Source of the DNA: Alphaproteobacteria bacterium
GTDB taxonomy: Bacteria > Pseudomonadota > Alphaproteobacteria > Micavibrionales > Micavibrionaceae
Assembly: GCA_021775915.1 (NCBI GenBank)
Contig: JAJFGW010000016.1
Location: 1 to 64,000, forward strand
Direction of reading: 5' to 3'
Length of the DNA: 64,000 nucleotides
Every line of letters begins with the position of its first letter. Position 1 is the first letter of the stretch. Shown piece by piece: positions 1 to 14,023 of this stretch. Under the pieces are notes generated by a model. It did not search any database. It worked only from the letters and a program-made list of their open reading frames with translations, and had not been told where the DNA came from. The translations under genes and the position numbers were made by a program.

Positions 1-79
1 TGCCCATCGGGCTGTCCGGGTTCTTTTGTTTCTCGGGGTGGCGCTTGGCCTTGTCCAGTAATGCGGGGTTATAAGTCAT
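1..79 (-). CDS. lipA: Lipoyl synthase LipA, N-terminal fragment (runs off window start)
   Basis: Minus-strand translation from ATG at 79..77: MTYNPALLDKAKRHPEKQKNPDSPMG; resembles the RHPEK..RPDTP N-terminus of alphaproteobacterial LipA; position downstream of lpdA is the expected one. Confidence 0.65.
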   Translation of the reverse strand, partial: MTYNPALLDKAKRHPEKQKNPDSPMG

Positions 80-103
80 AGGATAAGGTATAGCAGAAAA
101 AAA

Positions 104-631
104 TTATCTTTCCAGCTTTGCTGTAGGTAAGCATGCAGGAACATATAGTTCAGTATCCTTATGCCGGATGGCATGTTGTTTTACCCAGCCATAATTATAA
201 TCACCAACCACTCTAAAACCGATATGGTTATAAAAACCGATGGCCGGATTATTTGTCGTTAAAACTTCCGCTTCCAGAGGCTTTTTGGCGTCACGGGCTT
301 TTTCCAGAGCTTGCCCTATAATCCAGCGCCCTAAACCCGTTCCTTGCCATGCGGCCTCTACATACATTCTTTGCACAGAAACACGGTTGAATTCTTCAAT
401 AATACCAAAACAACCGATCGGTTTTTTGTTTTGGGTGATGATTTGAACATTTGGATTACTAAAGCCTTTGCGGAAGAAATCATATTGCTCTTGCTCAGGC
501 CATTTTCCGGCTAGACTTTCAACAAAAGACTCGGTCAAGCGCTTGAACAATCCATAAGCATAGGGCAAGTCCTGTTCGGGATTTGCCGCTCTTAATTCTA
601 GTTCATGTTCTTTGATTTTTATAACAGCCAT
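104..631 (-). CDS. GNAT family N-acetyltransferase
   Basis: GNAT acetyl-CoA binding region (VQRMYVEAAWQGTGLGRWIIGQAL) and C-terminal NNPAIGFYNHIGFRVVG. Confidence 0.85.
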   Translation of the reverse strand: MAVIKIKEHELELRAANPEQDLPYAYGLFKRLTESFVESLAGKWPEQEQYDFFRKGFSNPNVQIITQNKKPIGCFGIIEEFNRVSVQRMYVEAAWQGTGLGRWIIGQALEKARDAKKPLEAEVLTTNNPAIGFYNHIGFRVVGDYNYGWVKQHAIRHKDTELYVPACLPTAKLER

Positions 632-657
632 AACATTTCAACACTCCAGAGGGCGTG

Positions 658-687
658 AATATAGTTTTAACATTATGGAATTGTCAA
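658..687 (-). promoter_or_regulatory. Putative sigma70-type promoter for the GNAT gene
   Basis: Minus strand TTGACA-N18-TATATT (TTGACAATTCCATAATGTTAAAACTATATT). Confidence 0.55.
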
Positions 688-710
688 GGATTTTAAGGCA
701 GAGCATAAGT

Positions 711-1070
711 TTACTCATCATCGTAATGATCGCCTGTGCGCTCTTTTTTACCGGTTAAAACAAGATATTCATCCCGAATTATCTGCTTATACTGAGAACC
801 GACTTCTTTTACATCAATTCCAAGCTCGTCTCCAATACTTTCAGCCAGATCGAGTAAGGAAGATTTTATGCCAAACAAGAGAAGAGCAACGAAGCTAAAA
901 CCAACACCAATTAGTGAGGCGTAAAATATACCCTCACCTGTCGTTCCCCCAATAACATCCAAAGGATTACTGATAGGAAATAAAACAAAAACAGTTCCCA
1001 GGCACGTCATAACAATGATCAACGCTGCAAATACGGTAAAAGCCTGACTTTTTCCCTTTTCTTTTGACAT
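711..1070 (-). CDS. Small membrane protein, function unknown
   Basis: 119 aa ORF with two hydrophobic segments, between lpdA and the GNAT gene. Confidence 0.6.
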   Translation of the reverse strand: MSKEKGKSQAFTVFAALIIVMTCLGTVFVLFPISNPLDVIGGTTGEGIFYASLIGVGFSFVALLLFGIKSSLLDLAESIGDELGIDVKEVGSQYKQIIRDEYLVLTGKKERTGDHYDDE

Positions 1071-1079
1071 GAAGTCTCT

Positions 1080-2480
1080 CTAGAAATGAATAACTTTACC
1101 ATAAGCATCCAACACGCTTTCATGCATCATTTCTGATAATGTCGGGTGCGGAAAGACCGTGTGCACAAGCTCTGCCTCGGTAGTTTCCAGAGTTTTTGCA
1201 ATAACATAACCCTGAATTAATTCGGTCACTTCTGCGCCAATCATGTGCGCGCCGAGTAGTTCGCCAGTTTTTGCATCAAAGATAGTTTTAACCAACCCTT
1301 CCGGCTCGCCCATGGCAATCGCTTTACCATTGGCCATGAACGGAAATTTGCCGACTTTTACTTTGTGCCCTTTTTTCTTCGCTGCCTTTTCTGTCAAACC
1401 AACAGACGCGACCTGAGGCATACAATACGTACAGCCCGGAATATTTGTAACATCGAGCGGATGAACATCGTTTAAGCCCTTAATGCGCTCAACACAAATC
1501 ACGCCCTCATGACTGGCCTTGTGTGCGAGCCACGGCGGCCCTGTAACATCGCCAATGGCAAAAACGCCGGGTTCATCAGTTTGTGACCATTCATTGGTTA
1601 CAATATGCCCGCGATCGACTTTAACTTTGGTTTTTTCCAGGCCTATATCTTCGGTATTACCAACAATACCCACCGCCATGATAACCCGGTCAAAACTCGC
1701 CTTTTCTGTTTTGCCGCCAGCCTCAATATGGGCCGTTACATTATCTTTGCCCTTATCAAGCTTTGTAACCTTGGCGCTTGTGATAATTTTCATGCCCTGC
1801 TTCTCGAATTGTTTACGGGCAAAAACAGATATATCCTCGTCTTCAACCGGTAAAATACGGTCTAAAACCTCAATAACGGTCACTTCAGCGCCCATATTGC
1901 GGTAGAAGCTGGCAAATTCGATGCCAATAGCGCCTGATCCGACCACCAAAAGCGATTTTGGTAGTGCTTCGGGTGTCATTGCTTCTTTGTAACTCCAGAT
2001 TAGCTTGCCATCCGGCTCAAGCTCCGGCAGAGCGCGAGCCCGCGCGCCTGTTGCCAGAATGATATGCGGAGAGCCAAGGTCAGCAATCTTCTTACCGTCC
2101 TTTTCGACGCTGAGTTTACCTTTGCCAGCCAACTTGCCGAACCCGTCAAAGACCGTGACTTTGTTCTTTTTAAGGAGATGCTGGACACCACCCGAAAGCT
2201 GCTTGGCCACACCGCGCGAACGTTCAATTATTTTCTTAAAATTAAACTCTAACCCGCTGACTTTAAATCCAAATTCATCGGCATGATTAAAAAGGTGATT
2301 GATCTCACTACAACGCAAAAGCGCCTTGGTTGGAATACAGCCCCAGTTCAGGCAAATACCGCCAAGATGCTGAGACTCCACAAGCGCGACTTTCATTCCG
2401 AGCTGTGCCGAGCGTATCGCCGCTACATATCCGCCCGGCCCGCCGCCAACAATAATAATATCGAATTTTTGTTCGGTCAT
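1080..2480 (-). CDS. lpdA: Dihydrolipoyl dehydrogenase (E3)
   Basis: FAD motif GGGPGGYVAA, redox-active GGICLNWGCIPTKALL, C-terminal HPTLSE. Confidence 0.95.
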   Translation of the reverse strand: MTEQKFDIIIVGGGPGGYVAAIRSAQLGMKVALVESQHLGGICLNWGCIPTKALLRCSEINHLFNHADEFGFKVSGLEFNFKKIIERSRGVAKQLSGGVQHLLKKNKVTVFDGFGKLAGKGKLSVEKDGKKIADLGSPHIILATGARARALPELEPDGKLIWSYKEAMTPEALPKSLLVVGSGAIGIEFASFYRNMGAEVTVIEVLDRILPVEDEDISVFARKQFEKQGMKIITSAKVTKLDKGKDNVTAHIEAGGKTEKASFDRVIMAVGIVGNTEDIGLEKTKVKVDRGHIVTNEWSQTDEPGVFAIGDVTGPPWLAHKASHEGVICVERIKGLNDVHPLDVTNIPGCTYCMPQVASVGLTEKAAKKKGHKVKVGKFPFMANGKAIAMGEPEGLVKTIFDAKTGELLGAHMIGAEVTELIQGYVIAKTLETTEAELVHTVFPHPTLSEMMHESVLDAYGKVIHF

Positions 2481-2485
2481 CTTCC

Positions 2486-3358
2486 TTACACCAGCATAGA
2501 AACAGGGTTTTCAAGATATTGTTTCAGAACCTGTAAATATTCAGCCCCAATAGCGCCGTCAACGGCGCGGTGGTCAACGGAAAGAGTACATGTCATGAAT
2601 GTCCCGATTTTAACTTCGCCATCCTCTACAAAAGGCTTCTGCTCCCCTGCCCCGACAGCAAGAATGCAGGCTTGCGGCGGGTTAATGATCGCGCCAAACT
2701 CTTTAATCCCGTACATGCCTAAATTGGAAACAGTAAATGTGCCGCCCTGAAACTCTTCGGGCATTAATTTTCCTTCGCGGGCACGGCCTGCAAGGTCTTT
2801 GACCTCATCAGAAATCTGGCGCATACCTTTGTTTTCAGCTTGCCGGACAATCGGCGTAATCAAACCGTTTTCTGTTGAAACCGCCACGGAAATATCGGCA
2901 TGTGCATATTGCAGGATAGCCTCATCCGTCCAGGATACATTGGCTTTAGGATAAGCCATAAGCGCATTGGCGCAGGCCTTGATAATGAAATCATTGACCG
3001 AGATTTTGTAAGCGCCGTTTGCGGCATCGTTTATTGCTTTACGCGCCCCAAGCAACGCATCAATCCGGCATTCAATGGTCAGGTAGAAATGCGGCACAGT
3101 CTGCTTTGATTCCTGCAAACGCTGCGCGACAATTTTCTTGATATTATTGTTGGGGATTTTAACAACATCCTCTCCCGCAGGAAGAGAGGCTGGCGTGTGC
3201 GTGACACGAGGAGCTGAAGGCGACTTTGCCAAATCAGCTTTGACAATTCGTCCGTGCGGTCCGCTGCCTTTGATGGAGGAGAGATCAACACTTTGCTCCG
3301 CCGCCAGCCGTTTTGCTAGTGGGGAAGCCAATATTCTATTTTCTGCAGTTTGTGTCAT
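2486..3358 (-). CDS. pdhC: Pyruvate dehydrogenase E2 (dihydrolipoamide acetyltransferase), no N-terminal lipoyl domain
   Basis: Begins with peripheral subunit-binding domain ([35 protein letters not shown]) then catalytic domain with DHRAVDGA; no DKA lipoylation motif; start overlaps the pdhB stop as ATGA. Confidence 0.92.
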   Translation of the reverse strand: MTQTAENRILASPLAKRLAAEQSVDLSSIKGSGPHGRIVKADLAKSPSAPRVTHTPASLPAGEDVVKIPNNNIKKIVAQRLQESKQTVPHFYLTIECRIDALLGARKAINDAANGAYKISVNDFIIKACANALMAYPKANVSWTDEAILQYAHADISVAVSTENGLITPIVRQAENKGMRQISDEVKDLAGRAREGKLMPEEFQGGTFTVSNLGMYGIKEFGAIINPPQACILAVGAGEQKPFVEDGEVKIGTFMTCTLSVDHRAVDGAIGAEYLQVLKQYLENPVSMLV

Positions 3359-4797
3359 TTATAACAAACCTCTTTGACCGCATGGATAATCTCATCCACT
3401 TGTGGCAGCGCGAGCTGTTCAAGGTTCGCGGCATAGGGCATCGGTACATCGGCGGAGCAGACGCGTTTTACCGGCGCATCGAGATAGTCAAACGCGTGTT
3501 CACCGGCGAGCGCGGCGATCTCGGCTCCTATTCCGGCAAAAGGCCAGCCTTCTTCGGCGCTCACAAGGCGGTTGGTCTTTTTGATACTCTCGATAATCGT
3601 ATAGCGGTCTAGCGGGCGAATGGTGCGCAAGTTAATCACTTCGGCATTAATACCCTCTTCTTCTAGCCTTGAAGCAGCTTCGAGTGCTTTTCCAACCATA
3701 ATGGAATAAGCCACAATTGTAACGTCTGTGCCCTCGCGCTCGATTTTGGCGCGCCCAAGCGGAATGATAAATTCTTCGTCTGTCGGCACATCAAAGCTCT
3801 GCCCGTACATCATCTCATTTTCAAGACAAACAACGGGATTAGGATCGCGTATCGCCGCTTTCATAAGACCTTTGGCATCGGCGGCAGACCACGGCGCGAT
3901 GACCTTAAGCCCCGGCACATGAGCGTACCAGCTCGTATAGTCATGGCTGTGTTGCGCGCCGACACGGGATGCGGCGCCATTGGCACCCCGGAAGACAATC
4001 GGGCAGCCCATCTGGCCACCAGCCATATAAAGCGTTTTGGCAGCCGAGTTAATAATATGATCAATTGCCTGCATCGCAAAATTCATCGTCATAAATTCAA
4101 CGATCGGTTTAAGTCCGTTAAAAGCTGCGCCAACAGCAAGCCCGGCAAAACCATGTTCGGTAATAGGTGTATCAATAATGCGCTTTGTACCAAACTCATC
4201 GAGCATACCTTCCGAGATTTTATAAGCGCCGTTATATTCGGCGACTTCCTCACCCATTAAAAACACAGTTTCATCGCGCTGCATTTCCTCAGACATGGCA
4301 TCACGCAGCGCTTCACGTACGGTTAATTCTTCTGTGGCTTTAGAAAGAAAAGCGGCTTCATCAAAAGGTGGTGGCTCAAGAACTTGCCCCTGCGCATAAA
4401 GAATATCGCGGTTTTCAATGGCTTTACCTTGCGGCTGACTGGCCTCGGAAACAGGAGCTGCAGCAATCGGTTCCGCAGCAGGAGCGTCTTCCTGAACAGG
4501 TGGCGTCACGGGAGCCGGAGCAGAAGAAACCTCGCCAATGTCACCCTCAGACTCGCCTTCTTCCAACAACACGGCAATTGGCGCATTCACCGCCACACCT
4601 TCTGTGCCTTCATCAACAAGGATCTTACCAACAGTGCCTTCATCAACAGCTTCGACTTCCATTGTCGCCTTGTCAGTCTCAATCTCGGCAATAACATCGC
4701 CCGGTTCAACCGTATCGCCCTCTTTGACAAGCCACTTGGCGAGGTTCCCCTCTGTCATGGTCGGTGATAGTGCAGGCATTAAAATGTTTACGGGCAT
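3355..4797 (-). CDS. pdhB: Pyruvate dehydrogenase E1 beta with N-terminal lipoyl domain
   Basis: N-terminal lipoyl domain ([24 protein letters not shown]), Ala/Pro-rich linker, then transketolase-like E1 beta. Confidence 0.95.
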   Translation of the reverse strand: MPVNILMPALSPTMTEGNLAKWLVKEGDTVEPGDVIAEIETDKATMEVEAVDEGTVGKILVDEGTEGVAVNAPIAVLLEEGESEGDIGEVSSAPAPVTPPVQEDAPAAEPIAAAPVSEASQPQGKAIENRDILYAQGQVLEPPPFDEAAFLSKATEELTVREALRDAMSEEMQRDETVFLMGEEVAEYNGAYKISEGMLDEFGTKRIIDTPITEHGFAGLAVGAAFNGLKPIVEFMTMNFAMQAIDHIINSAAKTLYMAGGQMGCPIVFRGANGAASRVGAQHSHDYTSWYAHVPGLKVIAPWSAADAKGLMKAAIRDPNPVVCLENEMMYGQSFDVPTDEEFIIPLGRAKIEREGTDVTIVAYSIMVGKALEAASRLEEEGINAEVINLRTIRPLDRYTIIESIKKTNRLVSAEEGWPFAGIGAEIAALAGEHAFDYLDAPVKRVCSADVPMPYAANLEQLALPQVDEIIHAVKEVCYK

Positions 4798-4800
4798 GAT

Positions 4801-5841
4801 TTATTCCTCCACCGGCTTTAGGACATCAGTCCATAATTCTTCTGCAGCAGGTTCCGATGATTCCTGCGCGAATTGTGCTGCTTCATTCACAATCGCTTTA
4901 ACGTCCTTATCAATGGACTTGATTTCGTCTTCCTTGATACCGGCTTTATTCATCAGGTTTTTGATAATCAAAAGCGGATCATGCTCGTCCTTGAATTTGG
5001 AGACCTCTTCCTTGGTGCGGTACTTGGCGGGGTCAGACATAGAATGTCCTCTGTATCTGTATGTCATCATCTCCAGAATATAAGGGCCGTTCCCACCGCG
5101 CACATAATCAATCGCCTGTCGTGCTGCGTCGCGAACAGCAAAAACATCCATACCGTCCACCTGCTCGCCCGGAATACCATAGCCTTCACCCCGGCGGTAA
5201 AGCTCACCAGCCGCATGACGCTCGGCGCTCGTTCCCATGCCATAGCGGTTGTTTTCGATGATATAAAGAACCGGCAACTTCCAGAGGGAGGCCATGTTGT
5301 AGCTCTCCGCCACCTGCCCCTGATTTGACGCGCCGTCCCCCATATAAGTCACGGCAATGCCGCCATCTTCCTTGTATTTATGGGCAAAAGCCAGCCCTGT
5401 GCCAATGGAGATTTGCGCCCCGACAATACCGTGCCCGCCATAAAAATTAGCTTCCTTGCTGAACATATGCATCGAGCCGCCCTTACCGCGCGAATAACCG
5501 CCTTTGCGCCCTGTCAACTCGGCCATTACGCCCTTTGCATCCATACCGCAGCTCAGCATATGACCGTGATCGCGATAAGCGGTGACAACCGAATCCTGCT
5601 CTTCCTGCACGGACTGGATGCCGGTAACAACGGCCTCTTGCCCAATATAGAGATGACAAAAACCACCGATCAGCCCCATACCATAGAGTTGCCCCGCCTT
5701 TTCTTCAAAACGGCGGATAAGAAGCATCTCCCGGTAAAATGATTTCATTTCTTCCGTGGTTGGCTCGGGGGCGCTATTGGATACTGTTTTTAAATGCGAT
5801 TTTTTCTTTTTGTTGTCTGTCTTTTTCGGTGCCACAGCCAT
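4801..5841 (-). CDS. pdhA: Pyruvate dehydrogenase E1 alpha
   Basis: TPP-binding region GDGASNQGQVAESYNMASLWKLPVLYIIENN and RYRGHSMSDP. Confidence 0.95.
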   Translation of the reverse strand: MAVAPKKTDNKKKKSHLKTVSNSAPEPTTEEMKSFYREMLLIRRFEEKAGQLYGMGLIGGFCHLYIGQEAVVTGIQSVQEEQDSVVTAYRDHGHMLSCGMDAKGVMAELTGRKGGYSRGKGGSMHMFSKEANFYGGHGIVGAQISIGTGLAFAHKYKEDGGIAVTYMGDGASNQGQVAESYNMASLWKLPVLYIIENNRYGMGTSAERHAAGELYRRGEGYGIPGEQVDGMDVFAVRDAARQAIDYVRGGNGPYILEMMTYRYRGHSMSDPAKYRTKEEVSKFKDEHDPLLIIKNLMNKAGIKEDEIKSIDKDVKAIVNEAAQFAQESSEPAAEELWTDVLKPVEE

Positions 5842-5913
5842 CTCCTGAAAATCCTTACCCTGCCTAGAGTTTAGGTCTTTATTGCTACAACATTTCAGGT
5901 AAAGATACTAGCC

Positions 5914-6222
5914 CTAACGGAGAATGATTTTTTCGTCCGGGTGATGATAGCCCAGCACATAACGTGCCCGCTCTTCCAGAAGATCCTTATCCAGAGAACC
6001 GGGGCGAAGCCCTACTACTTTCTCCTCCAGAGCGGATCTTTGTGTGTGCAGGTCTTTGTAAATCAGGGATGTTTTGGTCGTCTGTTTTTCAAGGCTTATT
6101 AAGCGAATATAACTACGCTCCCCCAAAAGGGCATGATAGGAGAAATAGCAAAACAGACAAACACCAATAATGGCGAGCATGTTTTGTTTTATAACGTAGC
6201 GCTGTGCGATAAGTTTTCTCAT
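5914..6222 (-). CDS. ftsB: FtsB/DivIC-like septum formation initiator
   Basis: Short single-TM coiled-coil protein ending LLEERARYVLGYHHPDEKIIL; located upstream of pdhA as in other Alphaproteobacteria. Confidence 0.8.
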   Translation of the reverse strand: MRKLIAQRYVIKQNMLAIIGVCLFCYFSYHALLGERSYIRLISLEKQTTKTSLIYKDLHTQRSALEEKVVGLRPGSLDKDLLEERARYVLGYHHPDEKIILR

Positions 6223-6342
6223 AGCCCCATAGAATCATATGCGAATCACCTCGTCAAGGTAAAAACACAATAGACTCAAAGGGTTAAGAGAGAACGAGAG
6301 AAGAACATCTGTCGTAAGTGACTCTAAAGACTCAACTTTTTG

Positions 6343-7206
6343 TTAAACTCTCAAAGCCCTATTTTTCATTCTTTTATAAATATCCTGACTTTCAGGAGAA
6401 AGTTTTTGAATACCACCACCTTCGCCTTCCAGCATAGAGTTATTTATCTCTTCCTGTTCTAGCGGTTGGGCGCGGGCAGTAAATTGCACAGCCATAATGA
6501 AGTGCTGTTCTCCTGGTTCCCATCCTTTTTTATTTTTCTGACCGTAACATGCTTCCAAGGCTTGGTATGGTGTCTCATGAGAGTCGGACATGTTATGGGG
6601 AAGAATTTCGTCTCGTGCATCATGGCTATTATATAAAGTTTTTATATGACGCGCAGATGCCTTCTTTCCAGACGGAATGTCATTTTTATCTATTTTGGCG
6701 CCAAAATAATAAACAGGTTTTTCCTTGTTTTTTATGGCAGTAGAAAAACTTTCACTCAGCTTTTCTTTAAAATCTTCACGCACAGCGTCTACCGGACCTC
6801 GTTCAAAGAGATGAGCCTCTACTCTGTTTAGATTATTGCTGTTATCTCTAATTTCTTCTTCAAATGCCTTAATATCCTGTATTAACAGCAGGTCTTTTAA
6901 CGAAACCTTTTTCAAATAAATTTTTGCCGACACTGGGTGAACTCCAGCTGTTTCGACAACCAAGCCTATATCTGTAGCATGGGAAGGATGGGTAGCCTTT
7001 ATTTTAACATTAAGAGCGCTATGCAAATCTTTACAAGATTGTTCTTCAGCCTTGTCACCCATATTAAACATAGGCTCCAGGGATTCTTCATCGAACAAAG
7101 AGATGTACGTGTTACTACCCCGCCTTTTCGTAATGCCCTTTAAAACATACCCGGCCCTACGCTCCAAATATGTCTGAAACCCGGGTGCTTTCTTCTTCTT
7201 TTTCAT
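6343..7206 (-). CDS. Hypothetical protein (orphan), likely start MKKKKKAPGFQTYLERR
   Basis: ORF track start is 7257; internal ATG at 7206 follows a purine-rich GAAAGAGAAC and better fits the promoter near 7270. Confidence 0.6.
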   Translation of the reverse strand: MKKKKKAPGFQTYLERRAGYVLKGITKRRGSNTYISLFDEESLEPMFNMGDKAEEQSCKDLHSALNVKIKATHPSHATDIGLVVETAGVHPVSAKIYLKKVSLKDLLLIQDIKAFEEEIRDNSNNLNRVEAHLFERGPVDAVREDFKEKLSESFSTAIKNKEKPVYYFGAKIDKNDIPSGKKASARHIKTLYNSHDARDEILPHNMSDSHETPYQALEACYGQKNKKGWEPGEQHFIMAVQFTARAQPLEQEEINNSMLEGEGGGIQKLSPESQDIYKRMKNRALRV

Positions 7207-7333
7207 CTTAGTTCTCTTTCCTTTATGAAATTCTGAAAAGAAAATTAACATAACCACAATTATATGTCAAGTAAACTATACAAGAGAGGCTTAATACCGC
7301 ACCTTTCCCTAGACCCTGGATTGTCTATTTTTA

Positions 7334-7363
7334 TTGACATAACAAATAAAGATCAGCTACACT
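7334..7363 (+). promoter_or_regulatory. Putative promoter of the ankyrin gene
   Basis: TTGACATAACAAATAAAGATCAGCTACACT: TTGACA-N18-TACACT with TTGACATAAC-N12-GCTA layout. Confidence 0.5.
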
Positions 7364-7410
7364 CCTTAACGAATGATATTTATCGTATGAGAATTAAAAA
7401 GGATCAGGCA

Positions 7411-8004
7411 ATGAACTGGAAAAACGAACCTCTGAATGAAATATACAAAGCGGCTGTAAAGGAAATGGATGATGTCATGATGAGTGGTGATTATTGGCCA
7501 GCAGACGCTATGAGAGAAATAAAAAACCTCATGAACAGTTCTGATCTTGAGGTAACAAACAACCTTGGCAGCACGGTACTACACGAAGCGTCTCGGATGG
7601 GATTTACGAAGACGGCAAAATACTTGATCGCAAAGGGTGCGAATGTTAATTCAATATGCGCGATTGGGACTACCCCTCTACACGCGGCGGCATTAAACAA
7701 TCATATAGAAATTGCCCAAGCTTTGATTGATGCTAACGCCAATGTTAACGCAACGGTGGAAGGAATCGGCGTCACGCCCTTGCACTGGGCAGCGGAGCGA
7801 GGGCATTCAGAAGTTTGTTCACTCCTGCTTGATGTTGGCGCAGACACTACAATAAAGAGCAAGTGTGGTAGGACAGCGCAAGAAGATGCTCTTCGGTACA
7901 ATCACACCAAAGTGGTTGCCATATTGGAACAAGCGGAGAAGAATGCTCACTCTTCAGAATCAGGAAAGAAAACCCGCCGCGCTTCTGCCCTTAAGCCACA
8001 ATAA
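7411..8004 (+). CDS. Ankyrin-repeat protein
   Basis: About four ankyrin repeats (GSTVLHEASRMGFTKTAKYLIAKGANVN; GTTPLHAAALNNHIEIAQALIDANANVN; GVTPLHWAAERGHSEVCSLLLDVGAD). ORF track starts at 7264, but the promoter at 7334 and AAGGA before ATG 7411 favour the later start. Confidence 0.8.
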   Translation: MNWKNEPLNEIYKAAVKEMDDVMMSGDYWPADAMREIKNLMNSSDLEVTNNLGSTVLHEASRMGFTKTAKYLIAKGANVNSICAIGTTPLHAAALNNHIEIAQALIDANANVNATVEGIGVTPLHWAAERGHSEVCSLLLDVGADTTIKSKCGRTAQEDALRYNHTKVVAILEQAEKNAHSSESGKKTRRASALKPQ

Positions 8005-8014
8005 AGATTATATC

Positions 8015-9334
<1,320 letters not shown>

Positions 9335-9404
9335 TTATCCCTCTTCTCTAATAACTGTCTGGCCCCAAAGATAAAGCACTCTGCTCCTATGTCAAAACAA
9401 TAAG

Positions 9405-9433
9405 TTGACACCTAAGTATAGTTATGTTAAATA
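9405..9433 (+). promoter_or_regulatory. Putative promoter of orphan ORF 9477
   Basis: TTGACA-N17-TAAATA; back-to-back with a minus-strand TTGACA (TGTCAA at 9390..9395) facing eno. Confidence 0.5.
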
Positions 9434-9476
9434 TATGCACGCTAAATGAAAATAGAATTTTTAAAGGAATGTATTG

Positions 9477-9893
9477 ATGAGTAATGGTGTAGGAATAACT
9501 CTTTCTCTTATAGGGTTTGGTGTTGGCGCGTTTAATTTAGTCGGTGGATGGTGGGCTATGACGGCAAAAGAAGGCGCGGAACCTGAGGTTTCAATAGATA
9601 CCGACAAGCTTGAAATTACCATTAAAGAAAGCAAGTCGAGAGGTTATCCCTTTTTATTTTCGCATATTAAAAATACCGAAACTGTCAAACTAAAAGAAGG
9701 GATTATAATAAATAGCTATAATGAAGACGGGGCTATATGTGCATTCCCGTATTCACAATACTATAAAAATACGAGAAACCTTACTTCTAGTTTTCTTACG
9801 GCCCTGTCGGAAAAACACCCTTCTATAGCGCCAGTAATAAAAGAAAACAAAGGCCGGATAATGGTTTTTGAACCTCAGCCTTTTAAAGGGTAA
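9477..9893 (+). CDS. Hypothetical membrane-anchored protein (orphan)
   Basis: N-terminal hydrophobic segment (VGITLSLIGFGVGAFNLVGGWWAM), own promoter, ATG at 9477 one codon inside the ORF track start. Confidence 0.6.
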   Translation: MSNGVGITLSLIGFGVGAFNLVGGWWAMTAKEGAEPEVSIDTDKLEITIKESKSRGYPFLFSHIKNTETVKLKEGIIINSYNEDGAICAFPYSQYYKNTRNLTSSFLTALSEKHPSIAPVIKENKGRIMVFEPQPFKG

Positions 9894-9895
9894 AT

Positions 9896-10753
<858 letters not shown>

Positions 10754-10804
10754 TTAGCGTCAGGATCGTAAAAACACCAGATTTTATTTCACAATCTTAT
10801 TTTC

Positions 10805-10834
10805 TTGACATAACAAAAACAAAAAAGCTATGGT
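10805..10834 (+). promoter_or_regulatory. Putative promoter of orphan ORF 10843
   Basis: TTGACATAACAAAAACAAAAAAGCTATGGT: TTGACA-N18-TATGGT. Confidence 0.5.
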
Positions 10835-10842
10835 CTTTTTTT

Positions 10843-13146
<2,304 letters not shown>

Positions 13147-13162
13147 ATTCTTAAACTGCCTT

Positions 13163-13918
13163 TTAAGCTGCCTGTGCTATCCCCAAAAACTGTTCCGCTG
13201 TAAGGCTTGCTCCACCAATGAGCGCCCCATCCACATTCTTCACCTTAAAAAGTGATGAAGCATTCTCAGGCTTAACGGAACCGCCGTACAAAATACGCAT
13301 ATTGGCCGAATCTGCAAGCTTTTCTTGCAATTTCTCCCGAATAAAACCGTGCATGGCCTTTATATCATCAGGCGTAGCACTCTTTCCCGTGCCAATGGCC
13401 CAGACCGGTTCATAAGCAATAACCGTGTTTTCTGCCGTCGCGCCATCAGGAATAGATTTATCAAGTTGATTCCCTACAACGTCGTATTCCTCTCCTGTCT
13501 CGCGCTGTTCTTCTTTTTCGCCAACACAAATAATACTGATAAGACCGTGTATATGCGCTCGTGCGGCCTTTTCATTAACATAAGGACAACGCTCCATATG
13601 GTCAGCACGGCGCTCGGAATGACCAACTATTACATAACCGCAGCCCATATCATTCAGCATCCCGGCAGAGACGTCTCCTGTGTGAGCGCCATTCTCTGTT
13701 GCCGCACAATCCTGTCCGCCGATAGAAATTGGAAGCTGCCCGTTCTCTATCTTATGTTTCACGACATGTATATGAACAGAAGGCGGACAAACAAGAAGGT
13801 CACATTTTTCCGTCAGCCCCTTGTTTTCAGCAATACCTTCACCAATAGCATTTATAAGCGCGGCAGCGTTTGCTTCCGAGCCGTTCATTTTCCAGTTTCC
13901 TGCGATCAATTTTTTCAT
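13163..13918 (-). CDS. tpiA: Triosephosphate isomerase
   Basis: KLIAGNWKMNG, VIVGHSERR, AYEPVWAIGTG, ILYGGSVKPEN; start placed at MKKLIAGNWK rather than ORF track 14002. Confidence 0.95.
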   Translation of the reverse strand: MKKLIAGNWKMNGSEANAAALINAIGEGIAENKGLTEKCDLLVCPPSVHIHVVKHKIENGQLPISIGGQDCAATENGAHTGDVSAGMLNDMGCGYVIVGHSERRADHMERCPYVNEKAARAHIHGLISIICVGEKEEQRETGEEYDVVGNQLDKSIPDGATAENTVIAYEPVWAIGTGKSATPDDIKAMHGFIREKLQEKLADSANMRILYGGSVKPENASSLFKVKNVDGALIGGASLTAEQFLGIAQAA

Positions 13919-14023
13919 GATTACGAACCTATCATTATTAGCAAGAATATCAATCATCTGTTGCCCGATAGAAAACAGCGTTTTATAGTGCGTCCCAGAC
14001 AAAGGATATAAGGGGTTTATAAA

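Noticed and set aside
13325-14011. 228-aa plus-strand ORF
   Set aside because: Antisense to tpiA, which is intact and conserved
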